Shown: positions 56,366 through 63,806 of the stretch, piece after piece
Position numbering within the stretch: the stretch's first letter is position 1
Layout of the letters: each line of letters begins with the position of its first letter
From: Alteribacillus sp. YIM 98480
Lineage (GTDB): Bacteria; Bacillota; Bacilli; Bacillales; Marinococcaceae
Length of the DNA: 64,000 nt
Reading direction: 5' to 3'
Assembly (NCBI RefSeq): GCF_009765375.1
Contig: NZ_VTOK01000002.1
Span: 1-64,000 of the forward strand
The notes under the pieces: model-generated
The model's input: only the letters and a program-made list of their open reading frames with translations
Databases searched by the model: none
Told to the model about the DNA's origin: nothing
Made by a program: the position numbers and the translations under genes

Positions 56366-57259
56366 ATGAAAATGTGGAATAGGGTATTACTAGGATTTAT
56401 AACTGCAGTGATTATAGCTGCTGTTCCTTCAGCTGCTTTTGCAGATGCTGTAGAAGGAGAAGTTACAGTAACTTTAGGTGAAGACTTAAGTGAAGAGCAA
56501 AGAAGCAGTTTGCTTGAAGAAATGGATGTGACAGAGGACGTTGAAGTGGTAACAGTTACAAATGAAGAAGAACACGACTATTTAGGAGAATATATGGATG
56601 CTTCTGATATTGGGAGTAAAGCATTGTCCTCTTCTAAAATTACTGCAGGTCAAGAAGGCGAAGGAATAAATGTAGAAACGAATCATATTACGAAAGTGAC
56701 AGAAGGTATATATGCCAATACGTTAGTCACAGCGGGAATTGAGGATGCAGATGTTTATATAACCGCTCCTTTTGATGTATCAGGAACCGCAGCTCTTACA
56801 GGTATTATTAAAGCGTATGAGATACAAAACGACATCGATATTCCGGAAGAGCAGAAAAAAGTGGCTAATGAGGAAATGGTAAAAACCTCGGAACTTGGGG
56901 AACGTATAGGAATGGAAGAAGCAACAGAGCTCATCACAAGAATTAAAGAAGAAATCGGTGATCAACCAGTCGAATCAGAAGAAGATTTACGCGATTTAAT
57001 TGAAAGAATTGCGAATGAGATGGGTATTGAGTTAACAGATGAGGAAATGAACGGACTTGTTTCCTTATTTAATCGTATGAAAGATTTAAATATTGATTGG
57101 AACCAAGTGCAAGATCAAATCACACATATTAGAGATAATTTAGACGAATTCTTAAACCGGGAAGATACACAATCGTTTATCTCCAGCTTTTTAGATTTTA
57201 TTAATGAATTAATTGATTCACTCAGAAGCTGGTTTGGCGGAGAAAACGAATCAACTTAA
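56366..57259 (+). CDS. DUF1002 (YpuA-like) secreted protein
   Basis: A 297-residue protein with a signal peptide (residues 1-26, cleavage near AFADA) and the DUF1002 domain (VTVTLGEDLSEEQRSSLLEEM, GIYANTLVTAGIEDADVYITAPFDVSGTAALTGI). The acidic C-terminal half is helical. Function unknown. AAAGGAGAG lies before the ATG. Confidence 0.85.
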   Translation: MKMWNRVLLGFITAVIIAAVPSAAFADAVEGEVTVTLGEDLSEEQRSSLLEEMDVTEDVEVVTVTNEEEHDYLGEYMDASDIGSKALSSSKITAGQEGEGINVETNHITKVTEGIYANTLVTAGIEDADVYITAPFDVSGTAALTGIIKAYEIQNDIDIPEEQKKVANEEMVKTSELGERIGMEEATELITRIKEEIGDQPVESEEDLRDLIERIANEMGIELTDEEMNGLVSLFNRMKDLNIDWNQVQDQITHIRDNLDEFLNREDTQSFISSFLDFINELIDSLRSWFGGENEST

Positions 57260-57266
57260 CAAATAT

Positions 57267-57310
57267 AAAAAACAAGGTTTGCACTGTTTAGGGTGCAAGC
57301 CTTGTTTTTT
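57267..57310 (+). terminator. Terminator of the DUF1002 gene
   Basis: AAAACAAGGTTTGCAC pairs with GTGCAAGCCTTGTTTT (one mismatch), and T residues follow. Confidence 0.85.
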
Positions 57311-57394
57311 AGTCTTTTAATGTGATTAATAAGCCGCCTTTTTCTTTTGGATTTTATATCGTGAAAATCTGTGGAAGAAAGGATAAAATAGAAG

Positions 57395-57420
57395 TGAAAC
57401 GGTTTAATGCAGCATACGTA
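57395..57420 (+). promoter_or_regulatory. Sigma-W promoter of the second NfeD gene
   Basis: TGAAAC (57395-57400), 16 bases, CGTA (57417-57420), identical in boxes and spacing to the promoter at 18745-18770. Confidence 0.8.
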
Positions 57421-57470
57421 TACTTAATTGAACTCAATGAATTTATGCTCAAAAAAGGGGCTGGGGAATA

Positions 57471-58112
57471 ATGGAACTGTTAAATTATGCAAGTATTGGG
57501 TTTTTAATTGTGTTTTTTGGGACTGTTTTTTTAACAGGGGAAATGTTAGTAAAAGCAAAAGGATTATTTGCCGTTTTAGGAATAGCTTTTATGAGTTTGT
57601 TCTTTTCTGTTCATATTGACTCAGCATCTAGTATGTGGATCCTTATTTTATATGCCGCTGGTCTTGGCTTGATTATTTTAGATGGAAAAGTTATCAGTGA
57701 CGGTACGATAGCTGTTCTCGGTGCGCTCCTTATGGGGCTTGGCATAGCTGTTCCGACACCGAACATTACTTATGGTGTATTAGTTGTATTTGGATTTATA
57801 ATAGGCCTTTTCGCTGCAGGACTTTTCTTAAAAGTATTTCCTAGAAGAAATTTATGGTCAAAGATAACGCTTAGAGATCGGTTGAGCGGGGAACAGGGGT
57901 ATAATTCAATGAGTGACACATACAAAGCACTCGAAGGAAAAGAAGGAAAAACAATCACCCCCTTCCGTCCGATTGGAACGATTACTATTGAAGGTGAGCA
58001 ATATAGTGCAACAAGCGGTGGACAATGGATTGAGTCCGGTGAAGAAATAGTCATCGTATCTGTAGATGGAACAAAAATACTGGTAAAGAGAAAAGAAAGT
58101 AATAACGAATAA
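57471..58112 (+). CDS. NfeD-family membrane protein without protease domain
   Basis: A 213-residue protein with about five membrane helices (residues 1-125) and an OB-fold at the C-terminus (GKTITPFRPIGTITIEGEQYSATSGGQWIESGEEIVIVSVDG). It resembles the C-terminal half of NfeD1 at 18844-20160 but lacks the ClpP-like part. No flotillin gene is next to it. ATG 57471 follows GGGGCTGGGG. Preceded by a sigma-W-type promoter, which suggests an envelope-stress role. Confidence 0.85.
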   Translation: MELLNYASIGFLIVFFGTVFLTGEMLVKAKGLFAVLGIAFMSLFFSVHIDSASSMWILILYAAGLGLIILDGKVISDGTIAVLGALLMGLGIAVPTPNITYGVLVVFGFIIGLFAAGLFLKVFPRRNLWSKITLRDRLSGEQGYNSMSDTYKALEGKEGKTITPFRPIGTITIEGEQYSATSGGQWIESGEEIVIVSVDGTKILVKRKESNNE

Positions 58113-58147
58113 AGAAAGAAACTGGATAAAAACCAGTTTCTTTCTTT
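58111..58147. terminator. Bidirectional terminator after the NfeD gene
   Basis: AAAGAAAGAAACTGG and CCAGTTTCTTTCTTT form a 15-bp perfect stem with a seven-base loop, reaching the stop codons of both convergent genes. Confidence 0.85.
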
Positions 58148-58925
58148 ATTCTGATTCGGTATTTTTTGGTTTTGGTAAATTTTTATAAACATTGTATAAC
58201 ATGAAAAATGCAATGGCCCAATAGAGGGTGAAAGCAAACGGTAATTGAAATGGCATTACATCAATAAGTGCTGAAATGACAGTAGGCAATGTCACTGTAT
58301 AAGCACAAATAATCCAAATTTGACGATAAGTTAAACGGATCGGAGCGGCTTTTTTTATTAATAACCCGAATAGAGTAAGGGCAAATATTCCTATAAATTT
58401 TAAAGCAGTTGAAAATAAATAAAGTAACACCAAAACAACAGGAATCAATATAGGAAACAATCCACTCAACGTATCCGCAAATGTTATGATGTCATCTTTT
58501 GATAATTGAATATTTCCAGCTTGATCATACCGAAATGTTTGTATTGTGCCATCTTCTGCTATTACCACCTCTTCTCGCAGTAACGCAGTAGTGTTTTCTT
58601 CTTGCTCTATATCTTCTCTAGTTATTTCTCCGGTGGCATCAAAAACAATGGTTTCATTCTCATGTTCATATATTTGAGGGTCATTTTGCTCTGAGTGAAG
58701 TTGTCCGTTTTGTAGTTGGAAGTCTGGAATTTCTTCTGAAAGAGCATTTTCTACTTTATTTGCTGTCGAAAAAATAGTGTTTGTAAATAATACGCTAACA
58801 GGAATACTAGTAAGTAACATTAAGAAAAACACATAACCAATGGTTTTACCAATTCCTTGGAAGCGAAAACGTCCGATAAAGGTAGGGGAGTATAAGCTTT
58901 TAATAAATTTTTGGAATATGTTCAC
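58146..58925 (-). CDS. yqgB: DUF1189 family membrane protein (YqgB-like)
   Basis: A 259-residue protein with a first membrane helix near residues 28-50, an extracytoplasmic loop (about 55-160) and four or so further helices (165-250). It fits the DUF1189 family, which includes YqgB and YvdJ of Bacillus. The function is unknown. The symbol rests on position as much as on sequence. The ATG at 58925 has a GGAGAGCATG-type site. Confidence 0.7.
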   Translation of the reverse strand: MNIFQKFIKSLYSPTFIGRFRFQGIGKTIGYVFFLMLLTSIPVSVLFTNTIFSTANKVENALSEEIPDFQLQNGQLHSEQNDPQIYEHENETIVFDATGEITREDIEQEENTTALLREEVVIAEDGTIQTFRYDQAGNIQLSKDDIITFADTLSGLFPILIPVVLVLLYLFSTALKFIGIFALTLFGLLIKKAAPIRLTYRQIWIICAYTVTLPTVISALIDVMPFQLPFAFTLYWAIAFFMLYNVYKNLPKPKNTESE

Positions 58926-59145
58926 AGCATGCTCTCCTTTCTGCGTTTTATTTTACCTTACATTTTATAACGAAGAAAGGATGGGGTTTTTCTAATATGA
59001 TATTGTGTAATCTCGGAAATAACTTTACGAAAAAATCTTAATAAAATCTTTACAAAAAATAAATAATTGCTCAATATTATATAAGTACGATGTAAGAGGT
59101 TTGTCGAAAAAGGGGAAATAATTTTAATCGAAGGGATGAATAGGT

Positions 59146-60768
59146 GTGGATCTTCAAACAATTTTGTTCACATTTTTCGGAGGTCTCGGTGTTTTTTTAT
59201 TTGGAATTAAATTTATGGGAGATGGCCTACAAAAAATTGCAGGTGACAGACTACGAGAAATTTTGGACAAGTTTACAAGCAATCCCTTTATGGGTGTGCT
59301 GGCCGGGATCATTGTGACCGTATTGATACAATCAAGTAGTGGTTCAACGGTTTTGACTGTAGGACTCGTTAACGCTGGCTTTATGACCCTGCAGCAAGCA
59401 ATTGGGGTTATTATGGGAGCAAATATTGGAACAACAGTAACAGCTTTCATTATTGGTATAAAGATTGAAGATTATGCTTTGCCTATTTTATTTTTAGGAA
59501 CAGTTCTTATCTTTTTCTTTAAAAACAAGAAGGCTAACAATTATGGACAAGTAATTTTTGGGTTCGGTGCTCTTTTCTTTGGTCTATCCTTAATGGGAGA
59601 TGGATTAGAGCCTTTAGAAGGTTTAGAAGCCTTTAAAGAATTAACTCTTAATATGAGTGAAAATCCGCTCCTGGGTGTAGTTATAGGTGCTTTATTTACC
59701 GTATCTGTGCAAAGTTCTTCTGCTTCTATAGGTTTACTGCAAGAACTTTATGACCAGGGATCCCTTATGTTGGATGCTGCTCTTCCTGTGTTATTTGGTG
59801 ATAATATAGGTACAACGATTACAGCTGTTCTGGCCGCTTTAGGTGCATCTCTGGCAGCAAAACGTGCAGCGCTTACACATGTTATATTTAACCTTGTCGG
59901 TGCGACAATTATTATTATTTTATTAGTGCCGTATACAGCGTTTGTTGAGAACTTGCAAAGCTGGTTGAATTTGAATAACCCGATGACGATTGCTTTTGCA
60001 CACGGAATTTTTAATGTATCGAATACAATTATCCAGCTTCCGTTTGTTGGTTTGCTTGCTCTACTCGTTACAAAATTAATACCGGGTAAAGAGACAGAAA
60101 TAGAATATAAAGCGAAGCACCTTGATACTAGTTTTATACAGCGTTCACCTTCGATTGCGCTAGGACAGGCAAAGTCGGAGACATTGCGTATGGCAGAGTT
60201 TGCTGAAAAGGGACTTATAGAAGCTAGAAATTATTTGAAAACAAATCAAAAACGGCATTCCGAATTAACTGTTCAATTTGAAGAAGCGATTAATAATTTA
60301 GATAGAAAAATAACCGATTATTTAGTAATGATCTCTGAGCGATCTTTGTCAGATGAAAATTCAAGAATGCATTCTTTGTTAATGGATACAGTCCGTGACT
60401 TAGAACGTGTCGGTGATCATATGGAAAATTTAGTCGAACTTGTTGATTATCAGCTTACAAACAAAGTAACACTTTCAGAGGATGCGTATGCTGATTTAGA
60501 AGAAATGTTTGATTTAACAATTAACACTTTAAAAAATGCAATAAGCGCACTTGAAAATGATGATTTAGAAGAAGCAAAAGAAGTAGTAAAACAAGAAGAA
60601 GAAATAGACAAAATGGAACGCAAACTTCGCAAAAAGCACATTTTGCGTTTAAATGAAGGGAAATGTTCTGGTTCGGCAGGAATCATTTTTGTTGATATCG
60701 TAAGCAACCTAGAAAGAATTGGAGATCATTCAGTTAATATTGCAGAAGTAGTGTTAGAGGAAGAATAA
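59146..60768 (+). CDS. Na/Pi symporter with PhoU-like domain
   Basis: A 540-residue transporter. Two repeated halves each carry the Na/Pi motif (VLIQSSSGSTVLTVGLVNAG, GANIGTTVTAFIIG; then VSVQSSSASIGLL, GDNIGTTITAVLAALGAS) across eight or nine membrane helices (about 1-310). A cytoplasmic PhoU-like helical bundle follows (about 345-540, ERVGDHMENLVEL and ERIGDHSVNIAE). It takes up phosphate with sodium. The start is GTG at 59146 after GAAGGGA. In B. subtilis the pst phosphate importer lies a little beyond yqgC. Confidence 0.92.
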   Translation: MDLQTILFTFFGGLGVFLFGIKFMGDGLQKIAGDRLREILDKFTSNPFMGVLAGIIVTVLIQSSSGSTVLTVGLVNAGFMTLQQAIGVIMGANIGTTVTAFIIGIKIEDYALPILFLGTVLIFFFKNKKANNYGQVIFGFGALFFGLSLMGDGLEPLEGLEAFKELTLNMSENPLLGVVIGALFTVSVQSSSASIGLLQELYDQGSLMLDAALPVLFGDNIGTTITAVLAALGASLAAKRAALTHVIFNLVGATIIIILLVPYTAFVENLQSWLNLNNPMTIAFAHGIFNVSNTIIQLPFVGLLALLVTKLIPGKETEIEYKAKHLDTSFIQRSPSIALGQAKSETLRMAEFAEKGLIEARNYLKTNQKRHSELTVQFEEAINNLDRKITDYLVMISERSLSDENSRMHSLLMDTVRDLERVGDHMENLVELVDYQLTNKVTLSEDAYADLEEMFDLTINTLKNAISALENDDLEEAKEVVKQEEEIDKMERKLRKKHILRLNEGKCSGSAGIIFVDIVSNLERIGDHSVNIAEVVLEEE

Positions 60769-60776
60769 TGTATAAT

Positions 60777-60808
60777 AAGAAGGTGTCCAAAAAAGGATGC
60801 CTTCTTTT
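60777..60808 (+). terminator. Terminator of the Na/Pi symporter gene
   Basis: AAGAAGGTGTCC pairs with GGATGCCTTCTT around six A residues, ending in TTTT. Confidence 0.75.
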
Positions 60809-60851
60809 CAAATATACGCGTTACTAGTCACAGCTGGAAGGAATAGATTTT

Positions 60852-61337
60852 ATGTTTGATACCATTTTGTATATTTTAGCGGTGATATGTTATATCCTTG
60901 CAATAATAGGTGTTGTTTACCCAATTGTCCCTGGCGGTTTATTTTATGGATTGGCTATATTTATACTAGGATATATCAAAGGATTTATGAATTTTGATGT
61001 GTCTTTTTGGATTATTCAAGGAATAATAGCCTTTTTCTTATTTTTTGTTGACTATGCAGTTAATTATTTTGGTATACAAAAGAGCGGTGGAACAAAAGCT
61101 GCAGTGTGGGGCAGTTTCATTGGTATTATTATCGGTCCCTTTATCATTCCAGTTATTGGTATTCTCATAGGTGCAATCGCTGGCGCTATCATAGGGCAGT
61201 TGTTTTCAGGAGAAAAATCGTGGAAAAAAATAGGGAAAGTGGGTTTCGGATCTGGCGCTGGTTTTATTGTAAGTGTATTATTAAAAGGGATTGTGTTAAT
61301 ATCAAATATGATTTATCTTCTTTTTAAAATTATATAA
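60852..61337 (+). CDS. yqgC: DUF456 family membrane protein (YqgC-like)
   Basis: A 161-residue, very hydrophobic protein with four or five helices and glycine-rich packing (GIIIGPFIIPVIGILIGAIAGAIIGQ), typical of DUF456. Function unknown. GGAAGG lies before the ATG. The YqgC position is conserved. It is the last conserved chromosomal protein gene before the tRNA cluster. Confidence 0.8.
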   Translation: MFDTILYILAVICYILAIIGVVYPIVPGGLFYGLAIFILGYIKGFMNFDVSFWIIQGIIAFFLFFVDYAVNYFGIQKSGGTKAAVWGSFIGIIIGPFIIPVIGILIGAIAGAIIGQLFSGEKSWKKIGKVGFGSGAGFIVSVLLKGIVLISNMIYLLFKII

Positions 61338-61430
61338 AAAAATTGGATAAAGTTGTTGACTAGGTATTGTTACCATGATAATATAATTATTGTCGTTGAA
61401 AAACGGATTGCTTATTCACATAATTAATAT

Positions 61431-61505
61431 TCCACAGTAGCTCAGTGGTAGAGCTATCGGCTGTTAACCGATCGGTCGCAGGTTCGAATCCTGCCTGTGG
61501 AGCCA
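61431..61505 (+). tRNA. tRNA-Asn (GTT)
   Basis: 75 bases including CCA. The acceptor TCCACAG/CTGTGGA pairs, the anticodon loop is CTGTTAA with GTT at 61463-61465, and the T arm has GGTTCGAATCC. First of five tRNA genes. Confidence 0.95.
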
Positions 61506-61509
61506 TTTT

Positions 61510-61586
61510 GGCGGTGTAGCTCAGCTGGCTAGAGCGTACGGTTCATACCCGTGAGGTCGGGGGTTCGATCCCCTCCGCCGCTACCA
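61510..61586 (+). tRNA. tRNA-Met (CAT), elongator type
   Basis: 77 bases including CCA; anticodon CAT at 61544-61546. It begins GGCGGTGTAGCTCAGC, like the elongator tRNA-Met of Bacillus; initiator tRNAs lack this start. Confidence 0.9.
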
Positions 61587-61650
61587 TAATAATAAAAATC
61601 ACACTAGTTTTAAAAACACACAGACAAAAACGGGAAGTTTATTCCTAAAT

Positions 61651-61727
61651 GGCGGTTGTGGCGAAGTGGTTAACGCACCGGATTGTGGCTCCGGCATTCG
61701 TGGGTTCGATTCCCATCAACCGCCCCA
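61651..61727 (+). tRNA. tRNA-His (GTG)
   Basis: Anticodon GTG at 61685-61687. The acceptor begins GGCGGTTGTGG; the first G (61651) is the extra G-1 typical of tRNA-His. CCA is encoded. Confidence 0.95.
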
Positions 61728-61752
61728 TTATTTGTTCAAAATTTTATAATAT

Positions 61753-61829
61753 GGACCCTTAGCTCAGTTGGTCAGAGCTGACGGCTCATAACCGTCCGGT
61801 CGTAGGTTCGAGTCCTACAGGGTCCACCA
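61753..61829 (+). tRNA. tRNA-Ile2 (CAT, lysidine type), probable
   Basis: 77 bases including CCA; anticodon CAT at 61787-61789. The body (GGACCCTTAGCTCAGTTGG) is unlike the Met gene in this cluster and matches tRNA-Ile2, in which TilS turns C34 into lysidine to read AUA. Assignment as Ile rather than Met is from body similarity. Confidence 0.75.
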
Positions 61830-61900
61830 TTTTATAAAAAGCATGGAAAGCGTGCTTTTTTTGTTTCCTGTTTATAATGAATAATAGTAAGGAGGCAAAT

Positions 61901-61995
61901 GGAGGAATACCCAAGTCCGGCTGAAGGGAGCGGTCTCGAAAACCGCCAGGAGTCTTTACGGGCTCGCGGGGGTTCGAATCCCTCTTCCTCCGCCA
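61901..61995 (+). tRNA. tRNA-Ser (CGA)
   Basis: 95 bases including CCA, class II with a long variable arm (GGAGTCTTTACGGGCTCGC). The anticodon loop is CTCGAAA, giving CGA at 61937-61939. The acceptor GGAGGAA/TTCCTCC pairs. Last gene of the cluster and the boundary to accessory DNA. Confidence 0.92.
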
Positions 61996-62204
61996 TACAT
62001 AAACGTTGACTTGACGGAGTATTTAGCGATTGTTGATCGAATTCCTTGGTGAAAGGATAGGCAAGACATGTCAAAACGTGCTAGCTAATCCAAACGAAAA
62101 CAGCTGCGATTAGTTTCGTGCAATTTATGATTAGTTCATAATTTTTGCAGATTAATTACCGACATGCAGTGGTAAAATCATGGCAGCTATACATAAACGA
62201 TTTT
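61996..62204. other. Gene-free stretch after the tRNA cluster
   Basis: No reading frame, RNA gene or repeat was recognised with confidence in these 209 bases. No integrase gene and no clear direct repeat of the tRNA-Ser 3' end was seen inside the window. Confidence 0.6.
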
Positions 62205-62238
62205 AGCCTCTCTAAAGCATAACTAGGGGGGCTTTTTT
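62205..62238 (+). terminator. Terminator hairpin at the intron insertion point
   Basis: AGCCTCTCTA (62205-62214) pairs with TAGGGGGGCT (62224-62233; several G-U) and runs into TTTTTT. It could end the tRNA transcript. Group IIC introns choose such hairpins as targets, and the intron fragment starts two bases later. Confidence 0.7.
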
Positions 62239-62239
62239 A

Positions 62240-62500
62240 GTGTGCTCGGCATGCACGCATGCTATAGGGTTGAAGTCCCGAAATAACTGTTAACAAAAGC
62301 AAATGGCGTCTATCGGAGCTGGTATCTAAAGGAAACTGGAAGCGAACCTCTGACCCGAGGAACACGAATACCATAAAAGGCTGCCCTATCTGGATGAGAC
62401 ACTCCAAAACAAGTCAAAATCCTAATGACCATAAGGAAGAGAAGTAAATGAGACAGGGGGCCTAACGGGAGAAGAGCACGACCGACCGCATCCTACGTTT
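62240..62500 (+). mobile_element. 5' fragment of a group IIC intron
   Basis: The fragment begins GTGTGCTCGGCATG, then CTATAGGGTTGAAGTCCCGAA, ACCTCTGACCCGAGGAACACGAA, TGGATGAG, AAGTCCT-like and AGTAAATGAGACAG. These segments follow, in order, domain I of the Oceanobacillus iheyensis group IIC intron as I remember it. The right part (about 62497) simply stops matching. No reverse transcriptase gene, no domain V hairpin and no 3' end is present before the next gene at 62657, so it is a truncated remnant that cannot self-splice alone. Confidence 0.75.
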
Positions 62501-62575
62501 AATGATCAATATTTGAGAAGCGATTTTTATGGAGTTTCACAGCCACCAGAGTCTAATTGCTAAATCATAAGCCTT

Positions 62576-62604
62576 TTTACTAATAAAGAACATTGGTGTA
62601 GAAT
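62576..62604 (+). promoter_or_regulatory. Sigma-A promoter of the restriction endonuclease gene
   Basis: TTTACT (62576-62581), 17 bases, TAGAAT (62599-62604), about 50 bases before the start codon. Confidence 0.55.
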
Positions 62605-62656
62605 AAAATAGTTAAAATCTAACAAGAAATTCCTAGTATAAAGAAGAGGTGTAGGA

Positions 62657-63754
62657 ATGGAACAAAAAGAAAAAACAGAAATACATGATAACTATCCTGA
62701 TTACGGTAAAAAGTTAATGAAAGCTTCAGGGGATAAGATGATTGACCAAGTTGGTAATGAAGGCATGCAGGAGCTTTTATATAATGTATTAACAGGAGGA
62801 AATGTACGTGATATAACTGAATTTTTAAGTAAACAAAGACTAATGAAATCGAATGCTGCATTAATGGAATTAATTTTTACAACTTTTAGTTATGAAATTA
62901 AAGGAGAAGATTACTTTAAAGAAATAAGTGAAGGTCTTAAAAATACAGCTAAGAAAAATGCTTCATTGTACTTATGGCTTTTAGGTTTAACAAATAAGGC
63001 TTTAGACAATGTAGTAAGAGGCCCAGAAAATATAGAAAATTATAAAGAACAGCTTATTGAAACATTCAATGAGCAAACTGAAGAGATTGAACAAGAATTT
63101 GGTGAAATATCCGGTACTCTTCGGTATAAAGGGAAAGAAATTGAAATTAATTGGAATGTACTCAATAAATTATTTATGGCAATAGGGTCTCAAACCTTAA
63201 CGATTAGAGGGTCTGAAAAATCTAGTTATGGGAAATTATTCGGTAGTCTTGTTTTAAGTACAGTTTTGCAAATGTTTGGTTTTGAGTTAATCGACGGTCC
63301 TCCTAAAGAAGGAGAAAAAAACTCTAAAGTATTTTGGTTGGAGTTTGAAGCTGCGGATAAAAGGGAAGCCGATGCAGTCCTGTTATATGAAAATAAGGGT
63401 ATAATGTTTGATATTGGTTTTATTGGCAAGGGAAATCCTGAAATCACATATGACAAAGTAACTAGGTTCGATAAACAACAAGAGTATGCTGACCAAGATT
63501 TTGAAATGAAGACAATAATAGTAGTCGACACTACTCCGAAAAAAGGAAAAGGAGAGGGGTTGGCTCGAGATATTGGAAGCATTATACAAATGAACCACCC
63601 TCACTGGGTTCAACAATTAGCTGCCACAATACAACAGTTTACTAATTACGAAGACCCTATTTTAAATGTACCCATAGAATACTTAGGAAATTATATTGAT
63701 AAAAACCTTATGGAAATTGATTTTATGAAAGAAATAAATAAGTTTAGAAAATAA
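62657..63754 (+). CDS. Probable type II restriction endonuclease, CfrBI family
   Basis: A 365-residue soluble protein. The segment NVLTGGNVRDITEFLSKQRLMKSNAALM (about residues 43-71) and the block EADAVLLYENKGIMFDIGFIGKGNPEITYDKVTRFD (about 237-272) resemble the CfrBI family, whose founder cuts CCWWGG. D239, E245 and K247, or D252 and K258, could form a PD-(D/E)xK site; this is not settled. The convergent neighbour ends as a DNA methyltransferase, which strongly supports a restriction role. The ATG at 62657 has AAGAGGTGTAGG upstream. Its AT-rich codon use looks somewhat unlike the housekeeping genes. Confidence 0.6.
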   Translation: MEQKEKTEIHDNYPDYGKKLMKASGDKMIDQVGNEGMQELLYNVLTGGNVRDITEFLSKQRLMKSNAALMELIFTTFSYEIKGEDYFKEISEGLKNTAKKNASLYLWLLGLTNKALDNVVRGPENIENYKEQLIETFNEQTEEIEQEFGEISGTLRYKGKEIEINWNVLNKLFMAIGSQTLTIRGSEKSSYGKLFGSLVLSTVLQMFGFELIDGPPKEGEKNSKVFWLEFEAADKREADAVLLYENKGIMFDIGFIGKGNPEITYDKVTRFDKQQEYADQDFEMKTIIVVDTTPKKGKGEGLARDIGSIIQMNHPHWVQQLAATIQQFTNYEDPILNVPIEYLGNYIDKNLMEIDFMKEINKFRK

Positions 63755-63765
63755 TGAAGGAGAAG

Positions 63766-63806
63766 CCACCTCGAAATATTATTCAAATTCAAGGTGGTAT
63801 TTTTGT
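63766..63806. terminator. Terminator between restriction and methyltransferase genes
   Basis: CCACCTCGAA (63766-63775) pairs with TTCAAGGTGG (63788-63797; one mismatch), with TTTTT at 63800-63804. The stop codon of the minus-strand gene lies in the loop, so it can serve both genes. Confidence 0.7.

Noticed and set aside
57770-58237. 155-residue minus-strand frame over the second NfeD gene
   Set aside because: It overlaps a well-supported plus-strand gene and the shared terminator, and resembles no family.
59024-59054. 11-base phased AAAATCTT repeats before the Na/Pi symporter gene, considered as a PhoP box
   Set aside because: The repeats do not match the TTHACA direct-repeat pattern well enough; only one TTTACA is present. 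Left as AT-rich promoter DNA.
61832-62074. 80-residue minus-strand frame reading EEEGFEPPRARKD
   Set aside because: It is the familiar false protein antisense to tRNA-Ser; the sequence is dictated by the tRNA.
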